A stretch of 63,141 nucleotides of DNA, taken from positions 1 through 63,141 of the forward strand of contig JAFUZJ010000055.1 of assembly GCA_017476665.1 (NCBI GenBank), given 5' to 3'. Position numbers and translations under genes: made by a program. Positions 17,916-30,563 of the stretch are shown in pieces. The notes under the pieces were generated by a model. It worked only from the letters and a program-made list of their open reading frames with translations, searched no databases and was not told the DNA's origin. Position 1 is the first letter of the stretch. Every line of letters starts with the position of its first letter. The DNA is from Lachnospiraceae bacterium. Lineage in GTDB: Bacteria; Bacillota; Clostridia; Lachnospirales; Lachnospiraceae.

Positions 17916-18656
17916 ATGCCTGACGAGAAAGCCTTTGAGGCGGCAAAACAAAAGATCATAGGTGTAGACAGGCAGCGTCTGGGCATCGGCACTTTGTCGG
18001 AGAAAACAGTTCATGCGATTCTAAAAAACTATATGGAACCGGATGAGGATCACCAGGAGATTCCCATTGAAAATTATGTGGCGGATATTTACAGAGACGG
18101 GGAGATTATCGAGATCCAGACCAGACAGTTCAATAAAATGAGGAATAAACTGACCTCTTTTCTTCCCCTCTATCCTGTCACGATTGTCTATCCGATCCCA
18201 AGGGAAAAATGGGTGATCTGGATTGACGAGGAGACCGGAGAGTTGAGCAAACCAAGGAAGTCCCCTTTAAAAGGAACACCCTATACCGTTTTCCCAGAAC
18301 TTTATAAGATCAAAATGTTTCTGAAGGATCCGAATATTCGCCTGAGATTGATCCTCATGGATATGGAAGAGTACAAATTGTTGAACGGCTGGAGCAGGGA
18401 TAAAAAAAAGGGGTCCAGCCGCTACGACCGGATCCCGACACAGTTGGTCCGGGAAGTGGAGATCAACTGTATAGAAGATTATATGCAATTTGTTCCCTAT
18501 GAATTGGAAGAGGAATTCACGGTGAAAGAATTCGCCAAAGCCGCTCATATTCCGGCTAAACTTGCCGGCGTGGTCGTCAATATCCTTTCTTATATCGGTA
18601 CCATCGACCGGACAGGCAAAAATGGCAGGGCATATTCTTATAAAGTTCACGAGTGA
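17916..18656 (+). CDS. Unknown protein, nuclease-like core plus C-terminal winged helix
   Basis: A 246-residue cytoplasmic protein, last gene of the mutS2/two-component run. Residues about 50-75 (ENYVADIYRDGEIIEIQTRQF) place an acidic residue before a strand ending in E-x-Q, the spacing seen in PD-(D/E)XK nuclease folds; LPLYPVTIVYPIP and KWVIWID follow as strands. The last 60 residues (FTVKEFAKAAHIPAKLAGVV) read like a winged helix-turn-helix. I do not recognise a characterised homologue; the nuclease idea rests on pattern only. The ATG follows AAAAGGAG. The stop codon lies within a 9-base-stem hairpin, and 18-base tandem repeats follow. Confidence 0.6.
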   Translation: MPDEKAFEAAKQKIIGVDRQRLGIGTLSEKTVHAILKNYMEPDEDHQEIPIENYVADIYRDGEIIEIQTRQFNKMRNKLTSFLPLYPVTIVYPIPREKWVIWIDEETGELSKPRKSPLKGTPYTVFPELYKIKMFLKDPNIRLRLILMDMEEYKLLNGWSRDKKKGSSRYDRIPTQLVREVEINCIEDYMQFVPYELEEEFTVKEFAKAAHIPAKLAGVVVNILSYIGTIDRTGKNGRAYSYKVHE

Positions 18657-18661
18657 ACTTT
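18642..18661. terminator. Hairpin over the stop codon
   Basis: AAAGTTCAC-GA-GTGAACTTT, a 9-base perfect stem that includes the stop codon of the preceding gene and runs into TTTTGG. It could terminate weakly in both directions between the two convergent genes. Confidence 0.5.
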
Positions 18662-18715
18662 TGGTCATGAGTGAACTTTTGGTCATGAGTGAACTTTTGG
18701 TCATGAGTGAACTTT
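18653..18715. repeat. 18-bp tandem repeat, 3.5 copies
   Basis: Three identical copies of GTGAACTTTTGGTCATGA (18653-18670, 18671-18688, 18689-18706) plus a half copy fill the gap between two convergent genes and stop at the antiporter's stop codon. The first half unit is also the 3' arm of the hairpin at 18642-18661. Confidence 0.95.
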
Positions 18716-19909
18716 TTACGCTTCCGATTCTGCTTCCAGGATGCTGTCTCTCGCATAAAGCAGCTTCAAAATGATGGGTGTTGCAATGCTGGACACCATG
18801 ATCAGCAAAATGACAGCCGTAAAATATACGGGAGAGAGCAGTCCCACGGACAATCCCTTCTGGGACACGATCAATGCCACTTCACCTCTGGTCATCATTC
18901 CCACACCGATCTTCAAAGAATCCAAAGAATTGAACCGGCAGAGTTTCGCCATCAGTCCACAACCCACAATCTTACACAAAAGAGCTACGATCACAAAGCA
19001 GACCGCAAAGAGCATAATGCTTCCGTCCACATTGTCAATATTTGTCTTCAATCCGATACTGGCAAAGAAGATCGGACCAAACAGAAGATAGGAGTTTGTA
19101 TCGGTCTCATGGGCAATGTAGTTGGAATCTTTGATGGAACAAAGGATGATACCGGCCACATAAGCTCCCGTAATGTCTGCAATTCCAAAATATTTCTCGG
19201 CAATATAGGAGAGAAAGAAGCAGAGCGCCAGTCCCAAAATCGGAATTCTCCTGGTATGGGGATATCTCTCATCAAAAATACTGAATAATTTAAAGATCAA
19301 AAATCCGATCACAATGACCAGAGCAAAGAATAAAAGTGTTGAGATCACAACCTTTCCGGGATTGGAATCCGGGCTCTTAAATCCAACTACAAAGGTCAGG
19401 ACCACGATACCGATCACATCATCAATGATGGCAGCGCTGAGGATCGTCGTTCCCACTTTTCCCTTTAATTTGCCAAGCTCCTTCAGGGATTGTACGGTGA
19501 TACTTACACTGGTGGCCGTCATGATCACACCGATAAATACCGCCATATAAAATTTCTCGGAGCCCCAGGGAGCACCGCCGTAAAAGGCCATATACAAAAG
19601 CGTACCGCCTAAAAGCGGAACAAACACGCCTGCGCATGCGATCAGAAACGCGATTGGTCCTGTTTTCATCAGTTCCTTCAGATCCGTTTCCAGACCCGCG
19701 GAAAACATCAACAAGATCACACCGATCTCTGCCATCTGCGCCAGAAAATCACTCTGCTGCACCAGCCCTAAGAGACTGGGTCCGATCAAAAGTCCCGCGA
19801 TGATCTCACCCACAACCTGCGGAGCCTTCAACTTTCTTGCCACCAATCCAAAAAATTTTGCAAATACGATAATAATCGCCAGATCCTTGAGAATTAAATA
19901 CGCTTCCAT
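18716..19909 (-). CDS. Cation/proton antiporter, CPA2 (KefB/NapA-like) family
   Basis: A 397-residue integral membrane protein with about 12 hydrophobic segments. Family marks are QVVGEIIAGLLIGPSLLG near the N-terminus, the paired-Asp ion-binding motif (SAAIIDDVIGIVVL) and the MTRGEVALIVSQKG segment near the C-terminus. It should exchange Na+ or K+ for protons across the membrane. It lacks the cytosolic TrkA-N domain of KefB/KefC, so it is the short type. The ATG at 19909 follows GAGGGG by 5 bases; an upstream in-frame start lacks such a site. It faces the nuclease-like gene, with an 18-bp repeat array between them. Confidence 0.9.
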   Translation of the reverse strand: MEAYLILKDLAIIIVFAKFFGLVARKLKAPQVVGEIIAGLLIGPSLLGLVQQSDFLAQMAEIGVILLMFSAGLETDLKELMKTGPIAFLIACAGVFVPLLGGTLLYMAFYGGAPWGSEKFYMAVFIGVIMTATSVSITVQSLKELGKLKGKVGTTILSAAIIDDVIGIVVLTFVVGFKSPDSNPGKVVISTLLFFALVIVIGFLIFKLFSIFDERYPHTRRIPILGLALCFFLSYIAEKYFGIADITGAYVAGIILCSIKDSNYIAHETDTNSYLLFGPIFFASIGLKTNIDNVDGSIMLFAVCFVIVALLCKIVGCGLMAKLCRFNSLDSLKIGVGMMTRGEVALIVSQKGLSVGLLSPVYFTAVILLIMVSSIATPIILKLLYARDSILEAESEA

Positions 19910-20030
19910 GATACCCCTCTTTTTATAAACAATTATTAATATCTTTTGCGCATTTAATAATCTACACCCAAAATACGGGAATATCAATATTTTTTTTCAA
20001 AATACAACAATATTTTTAACTTTATAAAAA

Positions 20031-20987
20031 TTATTCCACCGACGGGAAAGTCTCTCTGTATCCTGTGTCAATCTCCCTGTTGATTCTGTCAAACATATAA
20101 TAGATGCGATGTTGCATATCTATGATCTGTAAAAATTCTACATCCGTCACTTCTCTGTCCGGCAGCATGTATTTTCCTTCTACGGCAGCGTAAGCCACAC
20201 TTTTTCCATCATAATCCTCCGCCGTATCCACAACAGCTATGATTTTTTCCACAAAAGCGCCATTCTCTTTAAACTCATGATCCATCTTCTGATGTCGTTC
20301 TTCCTCATCCGGAGAAAGCGCCCTGGAAAATCCCCCCATGGTTGCGGTATGGTTTTTATTAACCATTCTATACAAGGAGTCAATCTCATCATCTGTCATC
20401 TCATCAAAACGCTGTCTGTAATCTGTCCCATAACCGTAAGAATTCACGACACTTACGCTATAAACCATGCGTTCTTCCATATCAATGATTTCCAATAATT
20501 CCTCTTCGGATAATGCCTCATTCGGAAGATAAACAATTCCGTCTGCGGTACAAAAGGCAACACCTTTCCCGTCATATTCTTCACTGTCAGATATAAAATT
20601 GATCTCCTTCTCCGGAATCAGTCCATCATTTTCATAAGCCTTCCATAACCTTTCCCGATCGTTAAGTTCTTCTTCAGAAAATTCTCTGTTTGTCAATAAT
20701 GTCTCTGTCAGTCCCGTCAATCCATATAATTCCTCTACTTTGCTTTGATCCATCTCGTCTACAAAGCGAAGCTTATATTTTCTGATTGCCGCTGACGCCG
20801 TGACAGTAACAGACGAAACAATCAACAAGGTGACAAGAACCGCCGCGATTTTCCTCATTTTTGTGCTCATACTTATAATATGATTCGTTTGTTTCACTGA
20901 AACTCTTTCATCCAAGTTATTTAAAGCTTCTTCTACTACAAAATGTACTACATCCGGTACCTCCGGAAAAATATTTTTATATGACAT
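20031..20987 (-). CDS. Membrane anti-sigma-like protein with duplicated extracellular unit
   Basis: A 318-residue single-pass protein: cytoplasmic N-terminus to about residue 45, membrane segment about 46-66, and an extracellular region made of two related units (about 74-180 and 193-300). The units share EYDGKGVAF / DYDGKSVAY and LPNEALSEEELLEIIDM / LPDREVTDVEFLQIIDM. Its gene overlaps the ECF sigma gene by 11 bases, the usual arrangement of a sigma factor and its membrane anti-sigma. I see no zinc-binding anti-sigma motif in the N-terminus (PDVVHFVVEEALNNL), so binding the sigma through it is inference. The extracellular repeats may be the sensor. I do not recognise the repeat family. Confidence 0.7.
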   Translation of the reverse strand: MSYKNIFPEVPDVVHFVVEEALNNLDERVSVKQTNHIISMSTKMRKIAAVLVTLLIVSSVTVTASAAIRKYKLRFVDEMDQSKVEELYGLTGLTETLLTNREFSEEELNDRERLWKAYENDGLIPEKEINFISDSEEYDGKGVAFCTADGIVYLPNEALSEEELLEIIDMEERMVYSVSVVNSYGYGTDYRQRFDEMTDDEIDSLYRMVNKNHTATMGGFSRALSPDEEERHQKMDHEFKENGAFVEKIIAVVDTAEDYDGKSVAYAAVEGKYMLPDREVTDVEFLQIIDMQHRIYYMFDRINREIDTGYRETFPSVE

Positions 20988-21480
20988 TGCTTTTTTCTCC
21001 TTTCATTTTTTTTCTGAGCATTGCCTTACCTCTGGATAGACGATTCCTGACATTCACTTCTGTAATATTCAATATCCTGCTGATCTCCCTGACAGAATAT
21101 CCCTCAATTTTGTGAAGTATGATTGGAATCCGATACTTTTCATCCAACTCCATCAGCATTGCATAAATCTCAGTTTCCTGTAAATCTCGTTGACACGGAA
21201 TTTCTTCATATAGAATCCCTTCCTTTCTTTCATACTCATCTAAAGACACAAATCTTTTTTTCTCCCTGAGAATTCCATAACATTCGTTTATTACAATCCG
21301 GGTAATCCATGTTTTGAAATATACCTCTTTTTTCAATGTATCCAGCTTACTATATGCCTTATAGATACCGTTTTGAATTGCGTCCGCGCAGTCTTCATCA
21401 TTTCTCAAAATAGATTTTGCTACATGATACAATGATTGTTCTGCATTTAAAACCTCCTGTGTGAATTTTTCTTTGTTCAT
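20977..21480 (-). CDS. ECF-type RNA polymerase sigma factor
   Basis: A 167-residue sigma-70 family protein. Region 2 covers about residues 10-75 (DEDCADAIQNGIYKAYSKLDTL, then FKTWITRIVINECYG) and region 4 about 110-160 (LHKIEGYSVREISRILNIT, then EVNVRNRLSRGKAML). It should direct RNA polymerase to a small regulon, probably including its own operon. The ATG at 21480 follows AGAGGTAAATTT. Its 3' end overlaps the membrane anti-sigma-like gene, which likely holds it inactive until a signal. It lies just after gyrA but is separated from it by a strong terminator, and a TTGACA lies near 21537, between that terminator and the gene. Confidence 0.92.
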   Translation of the reverse strand: MNKEKFTQEVLNAEQSLYHVAKSILRNDEDCADAIQNGIYKAYSKLDTLKKEVYFKTWITRIVINECYGILREKKRFVSLDEYERKEGILYEEIPCQRDLQETEIYAMLMELDEKYRIPIILHKIEGYSVREISRILNITEVNVRNRLSRGKAMLRKKMKGEKSNVI

Positions 21481-21541
21481 AAATTTACCTCTCTTAGAAA
21501 CGCTTCTATGATTTAGATGTTTTTCACATAGAAAATGTGTC

Positions 21542-21584
21542 AAAAAAAGAGCTGTACACTAAATTTTTTAGTGAAACAGCTCTC
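21542..21584 (-). terminator. Intrinsic terminator of gyrA
   Basis: On the minus strand AGAGCTGT pairs with ACAGCTCT (with inner CACTAAA / TTTAGTG) and runs directly into seven T's. It begins 26 bases after the gyrA stop codon and separates the gyrase genes from the sigma factor operon. Confidence 0.92.
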
Positions 21585-21609
21585 ATAGTATGTCAAAACC
21601 TTTTACATA

Positions 21610-24177
21610 TCACTCTTTGAATTCATTCTCTCCAGATTCTTCGGATACTTCCCGGGAATTTTCCCCATCAGAATCATTAAATTCAATTTCTTTCTGATCT
21701 TCACTCTCAACTCTGTCGCGAACCTTTGCAATCCGGGCAATCTTCACGCCCTTGTCCAGATTCATCATCTTGACGCCGGAGGTGATCCTGCCGAGTAAGG
21801 AGATGTCTTCGATGCGAAGCTGGATCACAATTCCCTCCGTAGTGATCATCATCAGCTCATATTCATCCTTCACCGCCTTGAATCCCACTACATCACCGGT
21901 TTTCTCTGTGATCTTGTAGCACTTCACACCCTTACCGCCACGGTTCTGAACCTTGAATTCATCCATCTCCGTACGTTTTCCGAGACCGTGCTCTGATACA
22001 ATGAGCATGTATTCACCCTGAGAGCGGAGCTGCATGCCGATCACTTCATCATTCGGCATCAGATTCATGCCGATCACTCCCATGGAGGATCTTCCGGTCG
22101 CACGCACATCCGTCTCTCTAAAGCGGATACACATACCCTGTCTGCTCACCAGGAAGATCTCACTGTCTGCGTCGGTTACTTTTACCTCGATCAACTCGTC
22201 ATCATCTCTCAGATTGATGGCAGTAAGACCTGTCTTGCGTACATGCGCATATTCGGAAAGAGGTGTTTTCTTCACAATACCTTTCTTGGTCGCCATAAAC
22301 AGGTATTTATCCTCTTCATATTCCTTGATGGAGATCATAGCCGTGATCTTTTCTCCGGGCTGCAGCTGCAGCAGGTTGATCACAGCAGTTCCTCTGGCGG
22401 TGCGGCTGGCCTCCGGAATCTCATAAGCCTTCAATCTGTACACACGTCCCATATTGGTAAAGAAATTCATATAATGATGGGTCGTGCTCAGAAGCAAATC
22501 CTCAATATAGTCATCCTCAATGGTCTGCATTCCCTTGATTCCCTTGCCTCCACGGTTCTGGGACTTGAAATTATCCACTGTCATCCGCTTGATATAACCC
22601 AGACTGGTCATGGTGATAATGGTATTCTCGTAAGGGATCATATCCTCCACGGAAATGTCAAACTCATCAAATCCGATGGTGCTTCTTCTGTCATCGCCGT
22701 ATTTTTCGGCAATCATCATAATTTCCTCTTTGATGACGCCAAGCAGCAGTTTTTCATCAGCTAAAATTGCTTTCAACTCCTTAATTCGGATTTCCAGCTC
22801 TTTATGTTCATTTTCCAGCTTTTCTCTCTCCAGACCGGTAAGTGCTCTCAGACGCATATCCACAATATTCTGTGCCTGCACATCTGAAAACTCAAACCGC
22901 TCGATCAGTCTGTCCTTTGCAATCTGTGTGGTCTGGCTGCTCCGGATGATGGAGATGACTTCATCAATAAAATCAAGTGCTTTTAAGAGACCCTGCAAAA
23001 TATGATCTCTTTCCTCTGCCTTGTTCAAATCATATCTGGTTCTGCGGGTAACCACATCTTCCTGATGCTTCAGATAATACTTAAGCATCTCTAAAAGACT
23101 CATAACCTTAGGCTCATTGTTGACAAGAGCCAACATGATTACACCGAAAGTATCCTGCAGTTGGGTATGCTTATAAAGCTGATTTAACAGCACATTTGCA
23201 TTTACGTCCTTGCGCAGCTCGATAACCACGCGGACACCTTCCCGGTTTGACTCGTCACGGATATCCGTGATGCCGTCAATTCTCTTGGTCTTTACCAACT
23301 CCGCAATCTTTACGATCAGATTAGCCTTGTTCACCATGTAGGGCAGTTCCGTGGCAATGATCTGACTCTTTCCATTGGGGAGAGTCTCGATATTAGTCAC
23401 CGCGCGCACAATGATCTTGCCCCGGCCGGTGCGGTATGCCTCTTCGCAGCCCCTGGTACCCATGATCAGACCCCCTGTGGGAAAATCAGGCGCTTTGACA
23501 ATGGACATGACCTCTTCAATGGTGGTGTCTCTGTTTTCCTGCACTTTGTTGTCAATGATTTTCACCACCGCATTGACTACTTCCCGCAGATTGTGAGGCG
23601 GGATATTGGTCGCCATACCGACTGCAATACCGGTAGTACCGTTTACCAGAAGGTTCGGATAACGGCTGGGCAGTACTACGGGTTCTTTCTCTGTATCATC
23701 AAAGTTCGGTACAAAATCCACCGTATCTTTATTGATATCCGCAAGCAGTTCCATGGAAATCTTAGAAAGTCTTGCCTCGGTGTAACGCATGGCAGCGGCA
23801 CCGTCTCCGTCCATGGAACCAAAATTTCCGTGGCCGTCCACAAGAGGATATCTGGTAGACCATTCCTGCGCCATATTGACCAATGCACCGTAGATGGAGC
23901 TGTCTCCGTGAGGGTGATATTTACCCATGGTGTCGCCGACGATACGGGCACTTTTACGGTGCGGTTTGTCGGGACCGTTGTTCAATTCGATCATGGAATA
24001 GAGCACACGGCGCTGCACGGGTTTTAAACCGTCGCGCACGTCCGGGAGCGCACGGGAAGCAATTACGCTCATGGCATAATCGATATAAAATGTCTCCATC
24101 CGCTCTTTCAGATCGACTTCATGAATTTTGTCCACCTCCGGAGTACCGGGAGCATTGTCAAAAATATCGTCGTTCAT
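21610..24177 (-). CDS. gyrA: DNA gyrase subunit A
   Basis: An 855-residue type II topoisomerase subunit that breaks and rejoins DNA. The catalytic tyrosine is Tyr132 in [11 protein letters not shown]; the winged-helix quinolone-determining stretch reads [17 protein letters not shown]; the C-terminal beta-pinwheel has repeated blades including the GyrA box QNRGGKG (twice). The ATG at 24177 follows GAGGTCTGTT. The position equivalent to E. coli Ser83 is Ser93, and the Asp87 equivalent is Gly97. The last 40 residues are acidic and low complexity. It follows gyrB by 29 bases, and the pair is transcribed away from oriC as in most Firmicutes. Confidence 0.98.
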   Translation of the reverse strand: MNDDIFDNAPGTPEVDKIHEVDLKERMETFYIDYAMSVIASRALPDVRDGLKPVQRRVLYSMIELNNGPDKPHRKSARIVGDTMGKYHPHGDSSIYGALVNMAQEWSTRYPLVDGHGNFGSMDGDGAAAMRYTEARLSKISMELLADINKDTVDFVPNFDDTEKEPVVLPSRYPNLLVNGTTGIAVGMATNIPPHNLREVVNAVVKIIDNKVQENRDTTIEEVMSIVKAPDFPTGGLIMGTRGCEEAYRTGRGKIIVRAVTNIETLPNGKSQIIATELPYMVNKANLIVKIAELVKTKRIDGITDIRDESNREGVRVVIELRKDVNANVLLNQLYKHTQLQDTFGVIMLALVNNEPKVMSLLEMLKYYLKHQEDVVTRRTRYDLNKAEERDHILQGLLKALDFIDEVISIIRSSQTTQIAKDRLIERFEFSDVQAQNIVDMRLRALTGLEREKLENEHKELEIRIKELKAILADEKLLLGVIKEEIMMIAEKYGDDRRSTIGFDEFDISVEDMIPYENTIITMTSLGYIKRMTVDNFKSQNRGGKGIKGMQTIEDDYIEDLLLSTTHHYMNFFTNMGRVYRLKAYEIPEASRTARGTAVINLLQLQPGEKITAMISIKEYEEDKYLFMATKKGIVKKTPLSEYAHVRKTGLTAINLRDDDELIEVKVTDADSEIFLVSRQGMCIRFRETDVRATGRSSMGVIGMNLMPNDEVIGMQLRSQGEYMLIVSEHGLGKRTEMDEFKVQNRGGKGVKCYKITEKTGDVVGFKAVKDEYELMMITTEGIVIQLRIEDISLLGRITSGVKMMNLDKGVKIARIAKVRDRVESEDQKEIEFNDSDGENSREVSEESGENEFKE

Positions 24178-24206
24178 AACAGACCTCACTATCTATTCAA
24201 TCAGTA

Positions 24207-27485
<3,279 letters not shown>

Positions 27486-27489
<4 letters not shown>

Positions 27490-27692
27490 TGGATTGTAAC
27501 CTTACTGTTCTCAAATTCAATCACATCACCGGGTACCAGCTTTTTTCCTCTTTGAACACATACTTCGCCGTTCACCTTCACCAGTCCGTCCTGGATCGCA
27601 TATTTTGCATCCACGCCCGATTCCGCCAGACCGGCAAGTTTTAAAGCCTGACCGAGTTTGATAAATTCATCTTTGATCCTGATGGTATCCAT
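27486..27692 (-). CDS. yaaA: S4-domain RNA-binding protein (YaaA/YbcJ-like)
   Basis: A 68-residue protein made almost entirely of one S4 RNA-binding domain (IKLGQALKLAGLAESG and KVNGEVCVQRGKKL). It has the conserved position between dnaN and recF found across Firmicutes (B. subtilis yaaA). In that phylum the protein is linked to ribosome or large-subunit assembly. It overlaps recF by 4 bases and follows dnaN by 33 bases. Confidence 0.93.
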
Positions 27693-27725
27693 GTTGATAC
27701 TCCCACCTATTTTAGATTAAATTAC

Positions 27726-28835
27726 TTAACTTACTGTTGTGAAGTTAACAGGAAGGATCAGGTAAATATAACTTTCTGCCTGATTCTTGATAAAGCAGGG
27801 AGCCTTGGGATTCACCATATAAAGCTCTACATCCTCATCATCGATCACACGGAGAGCATCCAATAAGAATTTTGGATTAAATCCGATCATAATATCCTTA
27901 CCGCTCTTTTCAATATCAATATCCTCATTCATACTTCCCATGATGGAATTGATCTTCAACTCCATATTTCCGTCCGTAATATGAATGATCACAGGCTTTT
28001 TGTCCCCTTCTTTCACAAGAAGTGTTGCACGGTCAATACAGTTGATCAATTCTTTTTTATTGATCTTTACCTTTGTCTCATAATCGCTGGAAAGCATCTG
28101 ATCAATCTTGAAGTATTCCCCTTCGATCAATCTGGAAACCACGATCGTATTGTCAAACTCAAATACAATATGCTTGTTGGTAAAGGAAATCACAACATCT
28201 TTATCCGCATCGCCGGGCAGGATCTTGATGATCTCATTCAGAGTCTTTCCGGGAACAACTACTTTTCTGGATTCATAAATATTCTTTAACTGTATCTTGC
28301 GGATGGAAATGCGGTGTCCGTCCAGAGAGACAACCTTCAGCTGATCACTGCTGATATCAAATAATTCGCCTGTCATCAGTTTATTATTGTCGTTATCGGA
28401 GATGGAAAATATAGTCTGTCTCACAATTTCCTTCAAGGTAAACTGGCTTACAACAATATTATTTTCTTTTTCAACCTGGGGAAGATAAGAAAAATCTTCG
28501 CCTGATTTTCCAATGATATTGAATTTTGCTTTTTCACAGGTGATCGTTGTCTTATAGGACTGATCTGTCTCAATCACAATATCGCTGTCAGGAAGTTTTC
28601 TCACAATATCAAGAAAAATCTTAGCATCTAAAGCAATGATGCCTTTTTCAATAATATCGCCTTCAATCGTAGTCTCTATTCCAAGTTCCATATCATTTGC
28701 AGTCAAGGTGATCACACCTTTTGTTGCATCTACCAGAATACATTCCAGAATAGACATGGTCGTCTTGTTCGGAACTGCTTTCGATACTGTCTGTACTCCG
28801 TTCAGGAGATTTGATTTGGAACAAACTAATTTCAT
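27726..28835 (-). CDS. dnaN: DNA polymerase III beta subunit (sliding clamp)
   Basis: A 369-residue clamp subunit with the three-domain repeat fold and the family's ending (YLILPVNF). It starts MKLVCSKSNLLNGVQTVSKA and is the first gene after dnaA in the standard origin order. As a ring-shaped dimer it tethers DNA polymerase III to DNA. The ATG is about 11 bases after AAGGAG. A promoter-like TACAAT lies in the dnaA-dnaN gap (minus strand, 28968-28973), so dnaN may be transcribed both from there and from dnaA. Confidence 0.97.
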   Translation of the reverse strand: MKLVCSKSNLLNGVQTVSKAVPNKTTMSILECILVDATKGVITLTANDMELGIETTIEGDIIEKGIIALDAKIFLDIVRKLPDSDIVIETDQSYKTTITCEKAKFNIIGKSGEDFSYLPQVEKENNIVVSQFTLKEIVRQTIFSISDNDNNKLMTGELFDISSDQLKVVSLDGHRISIRKIQLKNIYESRKVVVPGKTLNEIIKILPGDADKDVVISFTNKHIVFEFDNTIVVSRLIEGEYFKIDQMLSSDYETKVKINKKELINCIDRATLLVKEGDKKPVIIHITDGNMELKINSIMGSMNEDIDIEKSGKDIMIGFNPKFLLDALRVIDDEDVELYMVNPKAPCFIKNQAESYIYLILPVNFTTVS

Positions 28836-29069
28836 ATGTGTGTATAACTCCTTCCTGTCTTCAGAGCTTTTGTGAACAGCTGCGCTGGAGCTCTGTTATC
28901 ATGTAATAATAAAAAGATTTTAGTAATTTTAATAATATAGGATGTTGATATGTGCAAAACCACTTCTATTGTACCATTTTTCGGGCAAAAAGGAAATGAT
29001 TTTATGTGTGAATATCTATTTATAACTTCAAGTTAAATATGAAGTTATGAACAGCATCTGATCAACATC
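28836..29069. other. dnaA-dnaN intergenic region, second origin segment candidate
   Basis: This 234-base gap is AT rich. It contains TGTGTATAA (28839-28847) and TGTGCAAAA (28951-28959), one-mismatch or relaxed DnaA boxes on the minus strand, beside an A/T-only run at about 28904-28940. In B. subtilis the origin is bipartite and unwinding occurs here; the same layout is plausible. A 9-base hairpin (ATAACTTCA / TGAAGTTAT, 29022-29048) lies after the dnaA stop without a clear T-run. A possible dnaN promoter has -10 TACAAT at 28968-28973 on the minus strand. Confidence 0.55.
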
Positions 29070-30455
29070 TTAAGAAGGATTTATTTTCTTCATGATGATA
29101 TCCACTTTATTCTTAAAATCCACATCCACTTTCATCTTGTCTTCCACAGATTCACAGGCATGCATGATCGTAGTGTGATCTTTTTTATTCATGATCTTGG
29201 CAATGCTCTTATAGGAATAATCACTGAGCAGTTCTTTACATATATACATTGCAATATGTCTGGGAACGACATACTCGCTGTTTCTTCTCACAGAAGTGAT
29301 ATCATCCGGTTTTACGCCGAAATGATCCGCAACTACTTTAATAATGTAGGAAGGGGTGATCTCCTGCGGAGCATTCGGATAGATCACATCCTTCAGGGCC
29401 TCCTCAGCCAGAGGAAGTGTCAGTTCTACCTTATTTAATTTAGCAGCTGCCAGGATCTTGTTTAAGGCGCCTTCCAACTCTCTGATATTTGACTTGATAT
29501 TAGTGGCAATATATTTGATGATATCCTCATCAATCTTCATTTCGCAGTGTTCGGCTTTTCTGCGCAAAATGGCCATTCTTGTCTCATAGTCGGGAGCCTG
29601 GATATCTGCGATCAGTCCCCATTCAAAACGGGACCGGAAGCGCTCGTCCAAAGTTTCCATTTCCTTCGGAGGCTTGTCCGAAGAAAGAACGATCTGTTTT
29701 CTGGCGGAATGAAGTGCATTGAAGGTGTGGAAAAATTCTTCCTGCGTACTTTCCTTACCTATTATAAACTGCACATCGTCTACCATCAATACATCCACAT
29801 TCCGGTATTTGTCGCGCAATTTACTCATGGAAGCAGCATTACCGCTACGGATCGACTCGATCACCTCATTGGTAAATTCTTCACTGGTGACATACAATAC
29901 CTTTTTATCCGGATTCTGTTCCAAAATAAAATGACCGATGGAATGCATCAGGTGGGTCTTGCCCAATCCGGGTCCTCCGTACAGGTAGAGAGGATTATAG
30001 CGCTCTCCCGGTTCCTCTGCCACAGCGAGAGATGCGGTGTGGGCAAATTTATTGTTACTTCCCACCACAAAGGTTTCAAATGTATAATTAGGATTTAAAT
30101 GAGCATTCTCATAATTTATGTTATTGAGACTGTTAAAAGGATTTGACTGGGTATAACTGTCAATATTCTTTTCAGATAATTTATTCTTATCAATATCCTT
30201 TTCCAGAATGAAAGATACTGTATAATCGTGATCAAACATTTCAGTAATCGTTACCTGAAAACATTTACTGAATTTGGAAGATATATAATTTAAGGAAAAT
30301 TCCTGATCAGAAGGAATGATAATATAGACTACGTCGTCTACAGTCTCATAGTATTTCAGGGGTTCAATCCAGGTGGTAAAAGAAATATTAGATATCTCGT
30401 ATTCCTTTTTCAGAGTTTCTTTGATCTGCTTCCATTGTTGCTCGATAAAATCCAT
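29070..30455 (-). CDS. dnaA: Chromosomal replication initiator DnaA
   Basis: A 461-residue initiator with domain I (about 1-80), a short linker rich in Asn, the AAA+ domain (Walker A GGPGLGKTHLMH, Walker B VLMVDDVQF) and the C-terminal box-binding helix-turn-helix (PRHIAMYICKELLSDYSYKS, then KDHTTIMHA). The ATG at 30455 follows AGAGGCATAATT; an upstream in-frame start lacks support. It binds the DnaA boxes in the region immediately upstream and opens the origin. The promoter at 30496-30524 sits next to the box cluster, so DnaA autoregulation is likely. Confidence 0.98.
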   Translation of the reverse strand: MDFIEQQWKQIKETLKKEYEISNISFTTWIEPLKYYETVDDVVYIIIPSDQEFSLNYISSKFSKCFQVTITEMFDHDYTVSFILEKDIDKNKLSEKNIDSYTQSNPFNSLNNINYENAHLNPNYTFETFVVGSNNKFAHTASLAVAEEPGERYNPLYLYGGPGLGKTHLMHSIGHFILEQNPDKKVLYVTSEEFTNEVIESIRSGNAASMSKLRDKYRNVDVLMVDDVQFIIGKESTQEEFFHTFNALHSARKQIVLSSDKPPKEMETLDERFRSRFEWGLIADIQAPDYETRMAILRRKAEHCEMKIDEDIIKYIATNIKSNIRELEGALNKILAAAKLNKVELTLPLAEEALKDVIYPNAPQEITPSYIIKVVADHFGVKPDDITSVRRNSEYVVPRHIAMYICKELLSDYSYKSIAKIMNKKDHTTIMHACESVEDKMKVDVDFKNKVDIIMKKINPS

Positions 30456-30495
30456 AATTATGCCTCTTTCTGTTACGCAAAAATTCCTATCTACC

Positions 30496-30524
30496 ATTTT
30501 AATATAAAGGGTAGAATATTTCAA
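30496..30524 (-). promoter_or_regulatory. dnaA promoter
   Basis: On the minus strand TTGAAA (-35, 30519-30524) and TAAAAT (-10, 30496-30501) are 17 bases apart and about 40 bases from the dnaA ATG. The nearest DnaA boxes (30564-30584) lie just upstream. Confidence 0.65.
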
Positions 30525-30563
30525 ATGTTAGTTATTCAAGTTATAAACATCAAAAAAATATAA

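Noticed and set aside
18267-18704. Minus-strand reading beginning MTKSSLMTKSSLMTKSSL
   Set aside because: It is the 18-bp tandem repeat read in reverse, then the antisense of the nuclease-like gene; no ribosome site.
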